Below, one piece after another: positions 7,586-16,207 of a stretch of 32,032 bases of DNA. Under the pieces are notes generated by a model, which was not told the origin of the DNA, searched no databases, and worked only from the letters and a program-made list of their open reading frames with translations. The stretch's first letter is position 1; each line of letters starts with the position of its first letter. The DNA is taken from positions 1 to 32,032 of IMG/VR virus record IMGVR_UViG_3300028392_001695; one strand, given 5' to 3'. The translations under genes and the position numbers were made by a program. Source of the DNA: a virus.

Positions 7586-8431
7586 ATGCCATTTGTAGAA
7601 ATTTCTCTAGAGGAAATACATAAAAAATTAACAGGTATATATAATGATATGAAGAATGACATTAAAGAATTAAAAATTAAAATGCTGAAAATGTCTTATA
7701 AATCCCAAGAAGGACATCTCGGAAGTTCATTTTCAATCATTGATATTTTATATGTTTTATATAATGGTGTTTTAAATATTGACAAAGATAATGTTAAAGA
7801 TGAAAATAGAGATAGATTTATATTAAGTAAGGCTCATGCAAGTTTAGCATTGTCAGTAATTTTAGAATCTAAGGGATTTATAACACAAAAGGATTTAGAT
7901 GAATTTTGTACTTTTAATGGAAAATTAGGTGGACATTTAAGTAAAAAAGTAAAAGGTGTAGAATTTAGTGGAGGAAGTCTAGCACATGGACTACCTTATT
8001 CTGTTGGTATTGCAAAAGCACTTAAAATTAAAGGCGATAATGATTCAAGAGTTTATTGTTTAATAGGTGATTGTGAACTACAAGAGGGAAGTAACTGGGA
8101 AGCTATGTTATTAGCTAGTCATTATAAATTAGATAATTTAGTTTTAATTATTGATAATAATAAATCTCATAATAAATCTCCACATGTAGATAATATAAAA
8201 TCTAAAATAGAATCATTTGGATTTGATGTAGATAGTATAGATGGACATAATTTAATTGAAATAAAAGGTTCTTTAAAAGATAAAAGTGATAAGCCAAGAT
8301 GTGTTATATGTAATACTATAAAAGGCAAAGGAATTAAAAGAATGGAAAATAATCCTGAATGGCATCATAAATCAATAAAGTCTGAAGAAGAATTAAATCA
8401 ATTAATATTAGAATTGGAAGGTGGCAAATAA
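7586..8431 (+). CDS. Transketolase, N-terminal (thiamine diphosphate-binding) subunit
   Basis: The ATG at 7586 is chosen because AAAGGAG ends about 9 nt upstream. The GTG at 7577 overlaps that site's spacer and the previous stop. The 281-residue protein matches the split transketolase N-subunit in length. It has QEGHLGSS (41-48), SKAHAS (81-86), GSLAHGLPYSVGIAKA (130-145) and the diphosphate-binding motif GDCE...NN (161-192). It should pair with the product of the next gene to bind thiamine diphosphate and Mg2+ at the interface and transfer a two-carbon ketol unit. The two genes overlap by one base (TAATG), so equal synthesis is likely. The sugar substrate cannot be deduced. Neighbouring GDP-sugar and epimerase genes suggest a special sugar rather than the pentose phosphate pathway. 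Confidence 0.9.
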   Translation: MPFVEISLEEIHKKLTGIYNDMKNDIKELKIKMLKMSYKSQEGHLGSSFSIIDILYVLYNGVLNIDKDNVKDENRDRFILSKAHASLALSVILESKGFITQKDLDEFCTFNGKLGGHLSKKVKGVEFSGGSLAHGLPYSVGIAKALKIKGDNDSRVYCLIGDCELQEGSNWEAMLLASHYKLDNLVLIIDNNKSHNKSPHVDNIKSKIESFGFDVDSIDGHNLIEIKGSLKDKSDKPRCVICNTIKGKGIKRMENNPEWHHKSIKSEEELNQLILELEGGK

Positions 8432-9324
8432 TGAGAAAACAATTTGCTTTTACAATGGAACAAATGATGGCGATTGATGATAAAATTGTGATTTTATTAG
8501 GGGATATTGGTGTTCATTCTTTTAAGAATTGTTTTGAAAAGTTTCCCAATAGAACTTATAATATAGGCATACTTGAACAAAGTATGGTGGGAATGGCTAG
8601 TGGCTTAGCATCTGAAGGATTTATACCAATTATTCATACTATTGCTCCTTTCTTAGTAGAAAGAGCATACGAGCAGATAAAACTCGATTTCGCCTATCAA
8701 AAATTAAATGGAAACTTTGTATCAGTAGGAAATAGTTATGATTATTCTGCTTTAGGTATAACACATCAATGTCCAAATGATGTTTCTATATTAAAACAAA
8801 TTCCTAATTTTGAAATTGTATGTCCAGGAAATTCTAAAGAATTTGATATGTTATTTAAACAATCTTATTATAGTGGTAATCCTACTTATTTTAGATTGAG
8901 TGAATATGAAAATTCAATTGAAATAGATGATATTGAATTTGGCAAGGCTAGTATAATTAAAAGAGCAGAAGAATCGAAAGCTACAGTTATAGCAGTAGGA
9001 AATTTATTAGATAAAGTGGTCGAAACTTGTAAAGATTTAGATGTTACCATATTGTATTATCATACAGTAAAACCTTTTGATTATGAAACTTTATTTTATA
9101 ATTGCAATAGTAATAAAATATTATTATGTGAACCATATACAAAAGGTGGGTTAAGTTTTGAAATAATGGAAGCTATGAGAAGTAAAGGTGGATGTATAAT
9201 AGATTATATTGGTGTGGAAAATACATTTACAACTCATTATGGCGACAAAGAAAGTCATGATTTAATTCATGGAATAAGAGAAAATAAAATTAGAGAAAAG
9301 GTGTTGAATTTAATATATGTGTGA
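8431..9324 (+). CDS. Transketolase, C-terminal subunit
   Basis: This 297-residue partner of the preceding protein holds the pyrimidine-binding and C-terminal domains. NIGILEQSMVGMASGLA (44-60) contains E49, the glutamate that activates thiamine diphosphate in this family. SYDYSALGITHQCPND and GNPTYFRLSEYE follow in the expected order. The last third (from about 185) is the small Rossmann-like domain with VIAVGN and LYYHTVKPFD. Length and order match split transketolases. Start at ATG overlapping the previous stop. Its own stop overlaps the start of the epimerase gene by 8 nt, so all three genes form one translational unit. Alternative: a related split enzyme such as a 1-deoxyxylulose-type synthase, but the motifs fit transketolase better. 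Confidence 0.9.
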   Translation: MRKQFAFTMEQMMAIDDKIVILLGDIGVHSFKNCFEKFPNRTYNIGILEQSMVGMASGLASEGFIPIIHTIAPFLVERAYEQIKLDFAYQKLNGNFVSVGNSYDYSALGITHQCPNDVSILKQIPNFEIVCPGNSKEFDMLFKQSYYSGNPTYFRLSEYENSIEIDDIEFGKASIIKRAEESKATVIAVGNLLDKVVETCKDLDVTILYYHTVKPFDYETLFYNCNSNKILLCEPYTKGGLSFEIMEAMRSKGGCIIDYIGVENTFTTHYGDKESHDLIHGIRENKIREKVLNLIYV

Positions 9325-10366
9325 AGAATTAGGCTTATTATTAAAAGATGCGGGATTAACTTTAAAGAATTTAGATTTAAGTGAGTTGAATAATAAAAAG
9401 ATTTTAGTAACTGGTGCTAGTGGTTTGTTAGGAGTTAATTTTTTAAGTTGCTTAAAGTATTTGAGTTTATTAGGAAATAATTTTATAGTCCACGCAACTA
9501 TTTATAGTGAGCCTGAGAATTACTTTAATGAATTAATGAATTATAGATTGTCTAATAAAGATAATAGAGTTTTTAAGGGCGATTTGACTGATATAAATTT
9601 TTGTAATCAGTTAGATAATGATTATGATTATATAATACATTCTGCTACTTATGGACAACCTGCACTATTCTTAAAGAATAGTATAAAAACAATAACATTA
9701 AATACAACTATAACTAATTTGCTTTTACAAAAATTAAATAAAGATGGTAAATTTTTATTTATAAGTTCTAGCGAAGTTTATAGTGGGTGTGAAAGTGACA
9801 AATATAAAGAATCAGATATAGGATATACAAATACTAATCATCATAGAGCTTGTTATATTGAAGCTAAGAGATGTGGCGAAGCTATAGTTAATGAATATAG
9901 AAAGAATGGATATAATGCCAAGTCTGCAAGACTATGTTTAGGGTATGGTATAGGTATTAAATCTAACGACAATAGAGTTTTAAACGAATTTATTAAAAAA
10001 GGATTATTACAAGGGAAAATAGAATTACTTGATGATGGTTTATCTATAAGACAATATGGATATATTACAGATGTAATAGAAATTATGTGGAATATATTAT
10101 TAAATGGAAAAGAAGATGTATATAATGTAACAGGCCAAAGTATATTGACTATAAAAGATTTAGCAAATACAATTGGTAAACTTTTAAATGTTCCAGTTAT
10201 AATACCAGATAATAATGATAATAAATTAAAATCATCGCCAAATCAAGTTAATTTAGATATAGATAGAGTTAAAAAAGAATTTAACAAAACTAAATTCGTT
10301 AATATTAAAAATGGTTTGCAAAGGGTTATAAATTGGTATAGATTAATTTTAGAAAGGAATGATTAA
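9317..10366 (+). CDS. NAD-dependent sugar epimerase/dehydratase (extended SDR)
   Basis: This 349-residue protein has an N-terminal extension of about 27 residues, then the Rossmann loop VTGASGLLG (31-39), an acidic GDLTD segment (88-92), SSSEVYS (150-156) and the catalytic YIEAK (Y180, K184). Further on it has RLCLGYG and IRQYGYITDVIEIMW, typical of nucleotide-sugar 4,6-dehydratases, decarboxylases and 4-epimerases. The second Gly-x-x-Gly loop is intact, unlike in the fcl-like neighbour. Its overlap with the transketolase subunit suggests that it acts on the sugar that the transketolase makes or uses. The exact reaction cannot be told from sequence. It is the last gene of the cassette and is followed after 3 nt by a structural gene. 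Confidence 0.8.
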   Translation: MCEELGLLLKDAGLTLKNLDLSELNNKKILVTGASGLLGVNFLSCLKYLSLLGNNFIVHATIYSEPENYFNELMNYRLSNKDNRVFKGDLTDINFCNQLDNDYDYIIHSATYGQPALFLKNSIKTITLNTTITNLLLQKLNKDGKFLFISSSEVYSGCESDKYKESDIGYTNTNHHRACYIEAKRCGEAIVNEYRKNGYNAKSARLCLGYGIGIKSNDNRVLNEFIKKGLLQGKIELLDDGLSIRQYGYITDVIEIMWNILLNGKEDVYNVTGQSILTIKDLANTIGKLLNVPVIIPDNNDNKLKSSPNQVNLDIDRVKKEFNKTKFVNIKNGLQRVINWYRLILERND

Positions 10367-10369
10367 GAG

Positions 10370-10666
10370 ATGAGTGGTTTTTTTAATCCAAAGGGTTCAG
10401 GAATAATAGGAAGTGATGGAATAAAGACTTCAGTTGCAGGAGCAGAAATAATTCCTGATGCTATCGCTACAAAAGGATGGACAGAAGGATATGAAATTAG
10501 ACAATTTTCACTTTTAAATAATCAAGCTTGTACAATATCAATAAATGGAATGAGTGCAGTTTATTTATCTGCTGGTCAAGGATTGAATATAGACGATAGT
10601 TTATTAGTTTCAAGCGTAAAAATAATAGAAGGTGGAATAACTTATAATTGGATTGGGGTGTATTAA
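10370..10666 (+). CDS. Small virion-associated protein, unknown
   Basis: This 98-residue, glycine-rich protein is predicted beta-rich (GSGIIGSDGIKTSVAGAEIIPDAIATKGW, cut here for length, then TISINGMSAVYLSAGQGL). It has no catalytic motif, signal peptide or membrane segment. The pattern suggests a small beta-sandwich such as a decoration or fibre-base protein. It lies 3 nt after the sugar cassette and 3 nt before the fibre-like gene and is certainly part of the same transcript. No family recognised. Confidence 0.55.
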   Translation: MSGFFNPKGSGIIGSDGIKTSVAGAEIIPDAIATKGWTEGYEIRQFSLLNNQACTISINGMSAVYLSAGQGLNIDDSLLVSSVKIIEGGITYNWIGVY

Positions 10667-10669
10667 GAA

Positions 10670-13057
10670 ATGGCGTTATTTAGTAATGACCCAAATACAC
10701 TGGTGAGTAAGACAAATACAGATGAAATATTAAAGTCTATAGAAGGAACTTATGACTCCTCTAGTACAATAGCAAGTAAAGCAGGTAATATACTTGAAAG
10801 ATTAGAATATATTACACAAGTTTCTGAAGGTGCTAAAACTGTAAATACAGAAACTTTTGATGCAGGTAATCATACTATAGGAAGTTATGATGTACATAGT
10901 GTTTTAATTACAGATATAAATAATATGCCAATAGCAGTAGGAAATATAGATATTTCTAGTGCCACTGTATTATTAGAACGTAAATATGATGGTTTGCCAT
11001 TTTCTACAAATGGAGTAGATGGAAATCCATTACAACAACCAACGCTTTCTAAAACATCAGGTCTGGTATCAACTGAGCATGTAATATCTAATGTTTCTTG
11101 GTTGGCAAATGATATATATAGACTTACTGTAAGTGGTATAAAAGTTACTGTAGACGCAGTAGTTCATAATCTTCAAAATTTTGTATGGGTTGGAACTATA
11201 TCTGCCGTAGGAGATATATCTGATACTGTAAATAATATATATACTGCTGTACAACTTCCAACTGCTGATGATTTAGAAAACACTACCATTGCACATATAG
11301 TTGGTAATAAAAATGATACTGTTGCTGGAACATCTATAATGGGTAAAGTTAAATTATTATTACAAAATCTCGGTTTAGTTAAGACTGAAACTGATAAAAT
11401 ACCTGCAACAATTACTAAAATAGATTCAATCAAAACTACTGTTGAAGCAATTACAGGATATGCTTTGAATAGTACAGTTGCAAAAGATGCTACTGTTGCG
11501 AAAGATAGTACGGTTGCTAAGGATTCTACGGTAGCCAAAGATAGTACAGTAGCTAAAGCAAGTACATTGTCAACAGTTTCAACTAATGTTGATACAATTA
11601 ATACGAATGTTGGATTAGTAAAAGTTCAGACAGATAAGATACCAAGCATTAAAACTACAGTCGAAGCAATAACTGGTTATGCTTTGGATTCTACTGTAGC
11701 GAAGGACTCTACGGTAGCAAAGGATTTAACAGTTGCTAAAGCAAGTGCATTATCTACAGTATCTACGAATTTAGATACAGCTAATTCAAATATAAGTTTA
11801 ATTAAAACACAAACAGATAAAATCCCTAGTATTAAAACAACAGTAGAGGCTATTACAGGATATGCACTTGATAGTACAGTAGCTAAAGATTCAACCGTAG
11901 CTAAAGCAAGTGTGTTATCTACAGTTGAATCAAAGGTAGATACTACTAATTCAAATGTATTACTCGTAAAAGCTAAAACTGATACTTTGCCAAGTAATCC
12001 AGCATCGCAAACTAATGTAGATTTAATTAAAACTCAGACAGATAATATACCTTCTATGATAACTACTATTAATAATATTAATAGCACAATGGCGTTAAAT
12101 AGTACGGTTGCCAAAGATGCGACTGTAGCAAAAGCAAGTGTATTAGGAAGTCCAGTATCATCTACTATTTCAGCAGATATACAAACGATTAATACATCTG
12201 TAAATGCTATTAAAACAAATACAGATACTATTCCTGCTACTATTACAAAAGTAGATGATATACAAACTAAAGCTACATTAATGTATGAATCACATTTCCC
12301 AACTGGATTTATAGGTAATGCCCCTAGAGCAAGACAAAAAATAGCGGCTATACAAATAACTGGAATAGCTAATAATAATAATATCGTCGCTGATGGTATA
12401 ACTTATATATTTGTTACTACGCTTGGAAGTCCTGGAGCTAATCAAGTTCATATAAGAATACAAGGAACAATTGCAGATAGTTGTAAAAAATTTGTAAATG
12501 CTACTTATGGAGTTTCAGACCCAACTAATATAACTTATGGTTCAGGCGTTGGAGCTAATACAACATTTCAAACTGGATTTACAACATCTAAACTAAATTC
12601 ATCTGTAAATGGATTAACTGCTGGAAACAATATATATTTACAACAGTATGTGTTAGACTCAGTGGCACAAACATTAACTTCAACGACAACTAGAACGCTT
12701 ATTTCTCCGTTTAGACCCTTCCACTATAGATACAACTTTGAACTCAACTCAACATCCGCACCAAGTGGATTACAGTATATGTATATAAATACTTCTACTA
12801 CTAAGCAATTAGTAATTGTAAATATTAATGTTATGACGGTAAGTGCAAATACTGATAAACAAATGGATATATTAATTAGTAATGATGAAATAACTTATAC
12901 CATAATATATTCAGGTTTAGATATTACAAACATTGGAATATATCCATTGGTTGAATATAAAATTCCACCAGGTTATACGGTTTATGCTCAATGCTCAAGT
13001 TCTGGTTCATCAAATAATGAATATATAGACTTCTCAATAGTGGGTAAACTTATCTAG
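10670..13057 (+). CDS. Repeat-rich fibre-like structural protein
   Basis: This 795-residue protein has three parts: a beta-rich head (about 1-235), a central repeat region (about 235-535) and a beta-rich C-terminal domain (about 540-795). The central part has repeats built from a helical heptad-like segment (VKTxTDKIP, IKTTVEAITGYAL) and short TVAKDS runs, seen in four clusters (about 11468-11574, 11685-11755, 11867-11918, 12096-12140). This fits a trimeric shaft. The C-terminal domain is rich in Ser, Thr, Asn and Gly and could bind a ligand or serve as sugar acceptor. The gene lies between the sugar cassette and the tail chaperone, an unusual place for a fibre. Successive repeats use different synonymous codons. 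Role as a tail or neck fibre is inferred. Confidence 0.65.
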   Translation: MALFSNDPNTLVSKTNTDEILKSIEGTYDSSSTIASKAGNILERLEYITQVSEGAKTVNTETFDAGNHTIGSYDVHSVLITDINNMPIAVGNIDISSATVLLERKYDGLPFSTNGVDGNPLQQPTLSKTSGLVSTEHVISNVSWLANDIYRLTVSGIKVTVDAVVHNLQNFVWVGTISAVGDISDTVNNIYTAVQLPTADDLENTTIAHIVGNKNDTVAGTSIMGKVKLLLQNLGLVKTETDKIPATITKIDSIKTTVEAITGYALNSTVAKDATVAKDSTVAKDSTVAKDSTVAKASTLSTVSTNVDTINTNVGLVKVQTDKIPSIKTTVEAITGYALDSTVAKDSTVAKDLTVAKASALSTVSTNLDTANSNISLIKTQTDKIPSIKTTVEAITGYALDSTVAKDSTVAKASVLSTVESKVDTTNSNVLLVKAKTDTLPSNPASQTNVDLIKTQTDNIPSMITTINNINSTMALNSTVAKDATVAKASVLGSPVSSTISADIQTINTSVNAIKTNTDTIPATITKVDDIQTKATLMYESHFPTGFIGNAPRARQKIAAIQITGIANNNNIVADGITYIFVTTLGSPGANQVHIRIQGTIADSCKKFVNATYGVSDPTNITYGSGVGANTTFQTGFTTSKLNSSVNGLTAGNNIYLQQYVLDSVAQTLTSTTTRTLISPFRPFHYRYNFELNSTSAPSGLQYMYINTSTTKQLVIVNINVMTVSANTDKQMDILISNDEITYTIIYSGLDITNIGIYPLVEYKIPPGYTVYAQCSSSGSSNNEYIDFSIVGKLI

Positions 13058-13068
13058 GAGGTGATAAT

Positions 13069-13143
13069 ATGTTTCCAAATACAGAGCCAATAATTATAAC
13101 ACCAAGTCAACCTGACAGTTTTAATGGTGGTTTAATAAAATAA
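13069..13143 (+). CDS. 24-residue mini-protein with a strong ribosome binding site
   Basis: The reading frame MFPNTEPIIITPSQPD followed by SFNGGLIK starts at an ATG preceded by AGGAGGTG (13056-13063) with ideal spacing, one of the best sites in the window. The site overlaps the stop of the fibre-like gene. The peptide is Pro/Ile/Thr-rich, without charge clusters or a membrane segment. It fills the gap before the tail chaperone gene. It may be a real small virion or assembly protein, or the start may serve only to couple translation. No family recognised. Confidence 0.5.
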   Translation: MFPNTEPIIITPSQPDSFNGGLIK

Positions 13144-13168
13144 ATAATAAGAGAAAAGGGGATAAAAT

Positions 13169-13723
13169 ATGGAAAATTTAATTAGCTTTGAAGAATTTAA
13201 AACTAGAATTGATAATGGCGAAAGAACTAAAAGTGTAATAGATATTAAAGATAATGTTTCACATGAAGACAAAATGTCTATTATAAGTTCAATGAAAGAA
13301 AATTGCATAGAAGAAATAGAAGGTTCTAATTTAAAAAGAATTAATTATTTAAGCAAAGATATATTATATACAATATTATTAATAAAACACCTTACTAATC
13401 TTGATTTAGATAGTGTTGAAAATAAATTAGAATTATATGATTATTTAAGTGATAATTATATAATTGATGATATTAAAATAGTTATCAAAGGATTGTGTAA
13501 GCTTGAATATATTATAGATGAAGAATTAGAACAAGAAATTAAAATCAATAATAGTTTCGAAAAAACAATTAAAACAATATTAGATGATTTAATGAAAAAG
13601 ATTCCTTCGGCAGATGAATTATCAAAGTTAGTTGATAAGGTTAAATCTGAAGTAGAAAATTTTGATTCTAGTAAATTGAATAAAATAAATGATTTAGTAA
13701 ATCTTACTAAAGGTAAGAATTAA
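13169..13723 (+). CDS. Putative tail assembly chaperone
   Basis: This 184-residue acidic protein is almost entirely helical (IDIKDNVSHEDKMSIISSM, ILYTILLIKHLTNLDLD, LDDLMKKIPSADELSKL). Helical acidic proteins of this size directly upstream of the tape measure are usually the gpG-type tail chaperones that coat the tape measure during assembly. I looked for a frameshift into the following gene, as in gpG/gpGT: the downstream frame has a stop at 13732, just before its own ATG, so none is possible in this form. Start is preceded by AAAAGGGG. The stop lies in the 5' stem of a hairpin that contains the next gene's start. Confidence 0.55.
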   Translation: MENLISFEEFKTRIDNGERTKSVIDIKDNVSHEDKMSIISSMKENCIEEIEGSNLKRINYLSKDILYTILLIKHLTNLDLDSVENKLELYDYLSDNYIIDDIKIVIKGLCKLEYIIDEELEQEIKINNSFEKTIKTILDDLMKKIPSADELSKLVDKVKSEVENFDSSKLNKINDLVNLTKGKN

Positions 13724-13748
13724 GGATGGTGTAAAATATGCCATCCTT
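13722..13748 (+). promoter_or_regulatory. Hairpin hiding the ribosome binding site and start of the next gene
   Basis: AAGGATGG (13722-13729) pairs perfectly with CCATCCTT (13741-13748). The Shine-Dalgarno bases are in the stem and the ATG at 13738 is in the 11-nt loop. The stop of the upstream gene (13721-13723) reaches into the stem, so a ribosome finishing that gene would open it. This is a good layout for obligatory translational coupling. Confidence 0.55.
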
Positions 13749-14223
13749 TTCTAATAAAAAAGAATTAGAAGATTTTATGAATGCAACCATCTTAAAAGTA
13801 GCATTAATTGACATTGCAAAACAAGTTGAAGTGTTGATAAGAGATTATATAAAGAAAAATTTATATGATACTTATGAACCCAAAAATTATGTAAGAAGTT
13901 ATGATTATATAAATTCTTTAACAATAGGCAAAGTTAAACCTGATGGAAATGGATTTAGTATAAGACTTTATTTCGATGCAAATAAGATAAAACCTCAAGA
14001 GATGGAAAGAGGATTGTGGAATCGACATATGACACAAAAAGGAGTTCCAACAAATGAGTTTATAGCTGACTGGATTGAAAATGGTGCTACAGATAGCGAG
14101 CATGCTAGGAAACCAATCCATGTTATGGCTAATATCAAAAAGGAATTAGAAGAAACAAAACTTCATGTTAGAGCTATAAAAAAGGCTCTTGGAGAGAAGG
14201 GGTTTAAGGTGGCAATTCTATGA
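13738..14223 (+). CDS. Putative tail-completion/neck protein (HK97 gp10-like)
   Basis: This 161-residue protein has a helical N-terminus (FMNATILKVALIDIAKQVEV), a YVRSYDYINSL segment, a short beta region and GLWNRH followed by ADWIENG. This order resembles the HK97 gp10-type head-tail or tail-completion proteins. The position after the chaperone rather than before the tail-tube gene is unusual for that family, so the assignment is tentative. Its last codons overlap the start of the recombinase gene (ATGA), so both are made from one transcript. Confidence 0.45.
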   Translation: MPSFSNKKELEDFMNATILKVALIDIAKQVEVLIRDYIKKNLYDTYEPKNYVRSYDYINSLTIGKVKPDGNGFSIRLYFDANKIKPQEMERGLWNRHMTQKGVPTNEFIADWIENGATDSEHARKPIHVMANIKKELEETKLHVRAIKKALGEKGFKVAIL

Positions 14224-15182
14224 GTGATAGAAAGTATACAGTATATGCAACAACAGAAAGACTTCATCAAGTTAATCCATTAAATTCTGATTTATGGAAG
14301 AAGTATTTAATGGGAAAGAGAACATTAAGTAAAACTACAAAAGATAGTTATGAATCTGATATAAACCAATTTTTTGTTTATATATTATTGAATCATGATA
14401 ATAAATTCATATTCGATATACCTATGGAAGAAATGGCTGATATATTAGATGATTATATTTGTATGTGTGCTTCTGTATTTGAAAATAATGATAGAAGATT
14501 GGCAAGAAGATTATCTGCAATTTCATCAATCTATTTATACTTTAAAAAGAAAAGAAAAATAAAAGACAATCCTGTTGAATTAATAGAAAGACCTAAAATT
14601 CAAAAGGGAAAGTTTGATATGAAACAAACCTTTTTAACAAAAGAACAAGTTGAAATTATAAGAGAAAAACTAGAAGATTATGGAAAGACTCAATTAAAAT
14701 TATTCTTTGAATTAGGTTTATACACAATGGCTAGAGTTAATGCTTTAGCTAATATAAAAATTGAAGATATAGATTTGGAAAAAAATAGAATAGAAAATGT
14801 AATTGAAAAAGAAGGATATGAAGTCGTTCTTATGTTTAATGAAAAATGTAAAGAATTAATTGTTAAATGGATAGAGGAAAGAAAAGAAGCTGGAATCGAA
14901 TGCGATTTGTTATTTATAACAATTACAAGAGATAAGAAAGGCAAGAATGCAAAATCTTCTATGCAGGAAACATGGATTAAAAGGATAGGAAGTTTTATTG
15001 ATTCTAATTTGCATTGTCACGATTTACGTCATAGTGGAGCTAATTTATTGTATCAAGCAGGTATGCCATTAGAAAGAGTTTCTAAGGCATTAAATCATAG
15101 AGGTACACAAGTTACACAAGACCATTATTTACAAATAAACCATGACGAATTACAAGAGGAATTGGAAAAATTTAGCGTATAA
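14220..15182 (+). CDS. Tyrosine recombinase (phage integrase family)
   Basis: This 320-residue protein has an N-terminal SAM-like core-binding domain (about 22-110) and a catalytic domain (about 135-315). The full active-site set is visible: R172 in TMARVNALAN, K197 in the beta-hairpin, H267 and R270 in HCHDLRHSG, H293 in LNHRGT and the nucleophile Y303 in DHYLQ. It should cut and rejoin DNA at short inverted sites through a 3'-phosphotyrosine. It overlaps the upstream tail gene by 4 nt and has no promoter of its own, so it would be made with late tail proteins. That is odd for an integrase. No matching recombination sites or excisionase were seen nearby. It could be a resolvase, an invertase or a captured mobile gene. 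Confidence 0.9.
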   Translation: MSDRKYTVYATTERLHQVNPLNSDLWKKYLMGKRTLSKTTKDSYESDINQFFVYILLNHDNKFIFDIPMEEMADILDDYICMCASVFENNDRRLARRLSAISSIYLYFKKKRKIKDNPVELIERPKIQKGKFDMKQTFLTKEQVEIIREKLEDYGKTQLKLFFELGLYTMARVNALANIKIEDIDLEKNRIENVIEKEGYEVVLMFNEKCKELIVKWIEERKEAGIECDLLFITITRDKKGKNAKSSMQETWIKRIGSFIDSNLHCHDLRHSGANLLYQAGMPLERVSKALNHRGTQVTQDHYLQINHDELQEELEKFSV

Positions 15183-15241
15183 AATGTGAATTTTATAGTA
15201 ATGGTTTCCTTTTAATTTAGGAAAGGAGAGTGAACAGAAAT

Positions 15242-16090
15242 TTGGCGGATAATATAGAACTTATAATTAAGGCAGCCTTAGACAAACAATCTATGCGAAA
15301 CATGGAAGATGATGTTAAAAAGGTTGCTAGTAAGATAGAAAAGCAAAGTCCAGTTAAAATAAAAGCTGATTTGAAAGTTTTTATAAATGAACAAGATATA
15401 AAAAACTATCAAACTAAAATGGACAACATGATGACCAACTTAAAAACTAAGTATGGTACTGTATTAGATAATCCTAAATTTAAATCTGATTTAGATAATT
15501 TAAATAAACAGTTAAGTAGTATGTCTATTGGTAAAACAATGAAGTCTGACTTAACATCTACTAATTCTCAGTTTCAAACTTTATCAACTAATGTAAAGAA
15601 AACGGCAAAAGAAGTTAAAGATGCTAAAGGTGCATTTAGTGATTTCTATGATGATATGGACAAGAACACATCGAAGATGTTATCTTGGTCAATTCTTGGT
15701 GGAGTTATCTATGGCGTTTTTAATCAGATTAAAGATGGTATTACATATGTAAGAGATATGGATTCTGCTTTAACTGACTTATCTAAAGTTGTAGATTTAT
15801 CAAGTTCTCAATTGAATATGATGAAAGATACTGCTATTAATTTAGGCAAAGAATTAGGTAAGTCTAGTATTGACATCATGAATTCTATGGCTGAATTTGG
15901 TCGAGTAACTAAAGATACTGCTGAAATCATTGAACTTACAAAATCTGCTGCAATTACTTCGAATGTAACTTCATTATCAGCAGCAGACGCAGCAAAAGCT
16001 TTAAATACTACAATGATAGCTTTTGGTATGGGTGCTAAAGATTCAATGAAGATTTTGGATTCTTGGAATGAGATTCAAAATAATTTCCGT
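15242..16090 (+). CDS. Tape-measure protein, exon 1
   Basis: The first exon encodes about 283 residues and ends exactly at codon CGT (R of NNFR). The TTG at 15242 (MADNIELIIKAALDK) is preferred, since the GTG at 15230 sits only one base after AAAGGAG; both are in frame. The N-terminal helices (coiled coil, about 1-130) and the DMDSALTDLSKVVDL...AFGMGAKDSMKILDSWNEIQNNF region are the conserved TP901-type tape-measure core. Without splicing, translation would run into the intron and stop at 16123 after 11 foreign residues. The spliced product of exons 1-4 has about 1,876 residues and sets tail length, and is injected or rearranged during DNA entry. The missing motif VSAED continues in exon 2 at 17689. 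Confidence 0.92.
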
Positions 16091-16207
16091 AAATTATGCG
16101 GAATAAAAATTCTTTCTAATTGACTTGGAGTTCCTATAGTAGGATAACAAGGGGCAAGGTTTAAAATTTTATTAATTCGATATTATAAAAAATTATTTTA
16201 TTTTATA

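Noticed and set aside
13700-13760. gpG/gpGT-type programmed frameshift between the tail chaperone and the next gene
   Set aside because: The downstream frame has a stop codon at 13732, between the two genes, and no slippery sequence is present at the end of the first.
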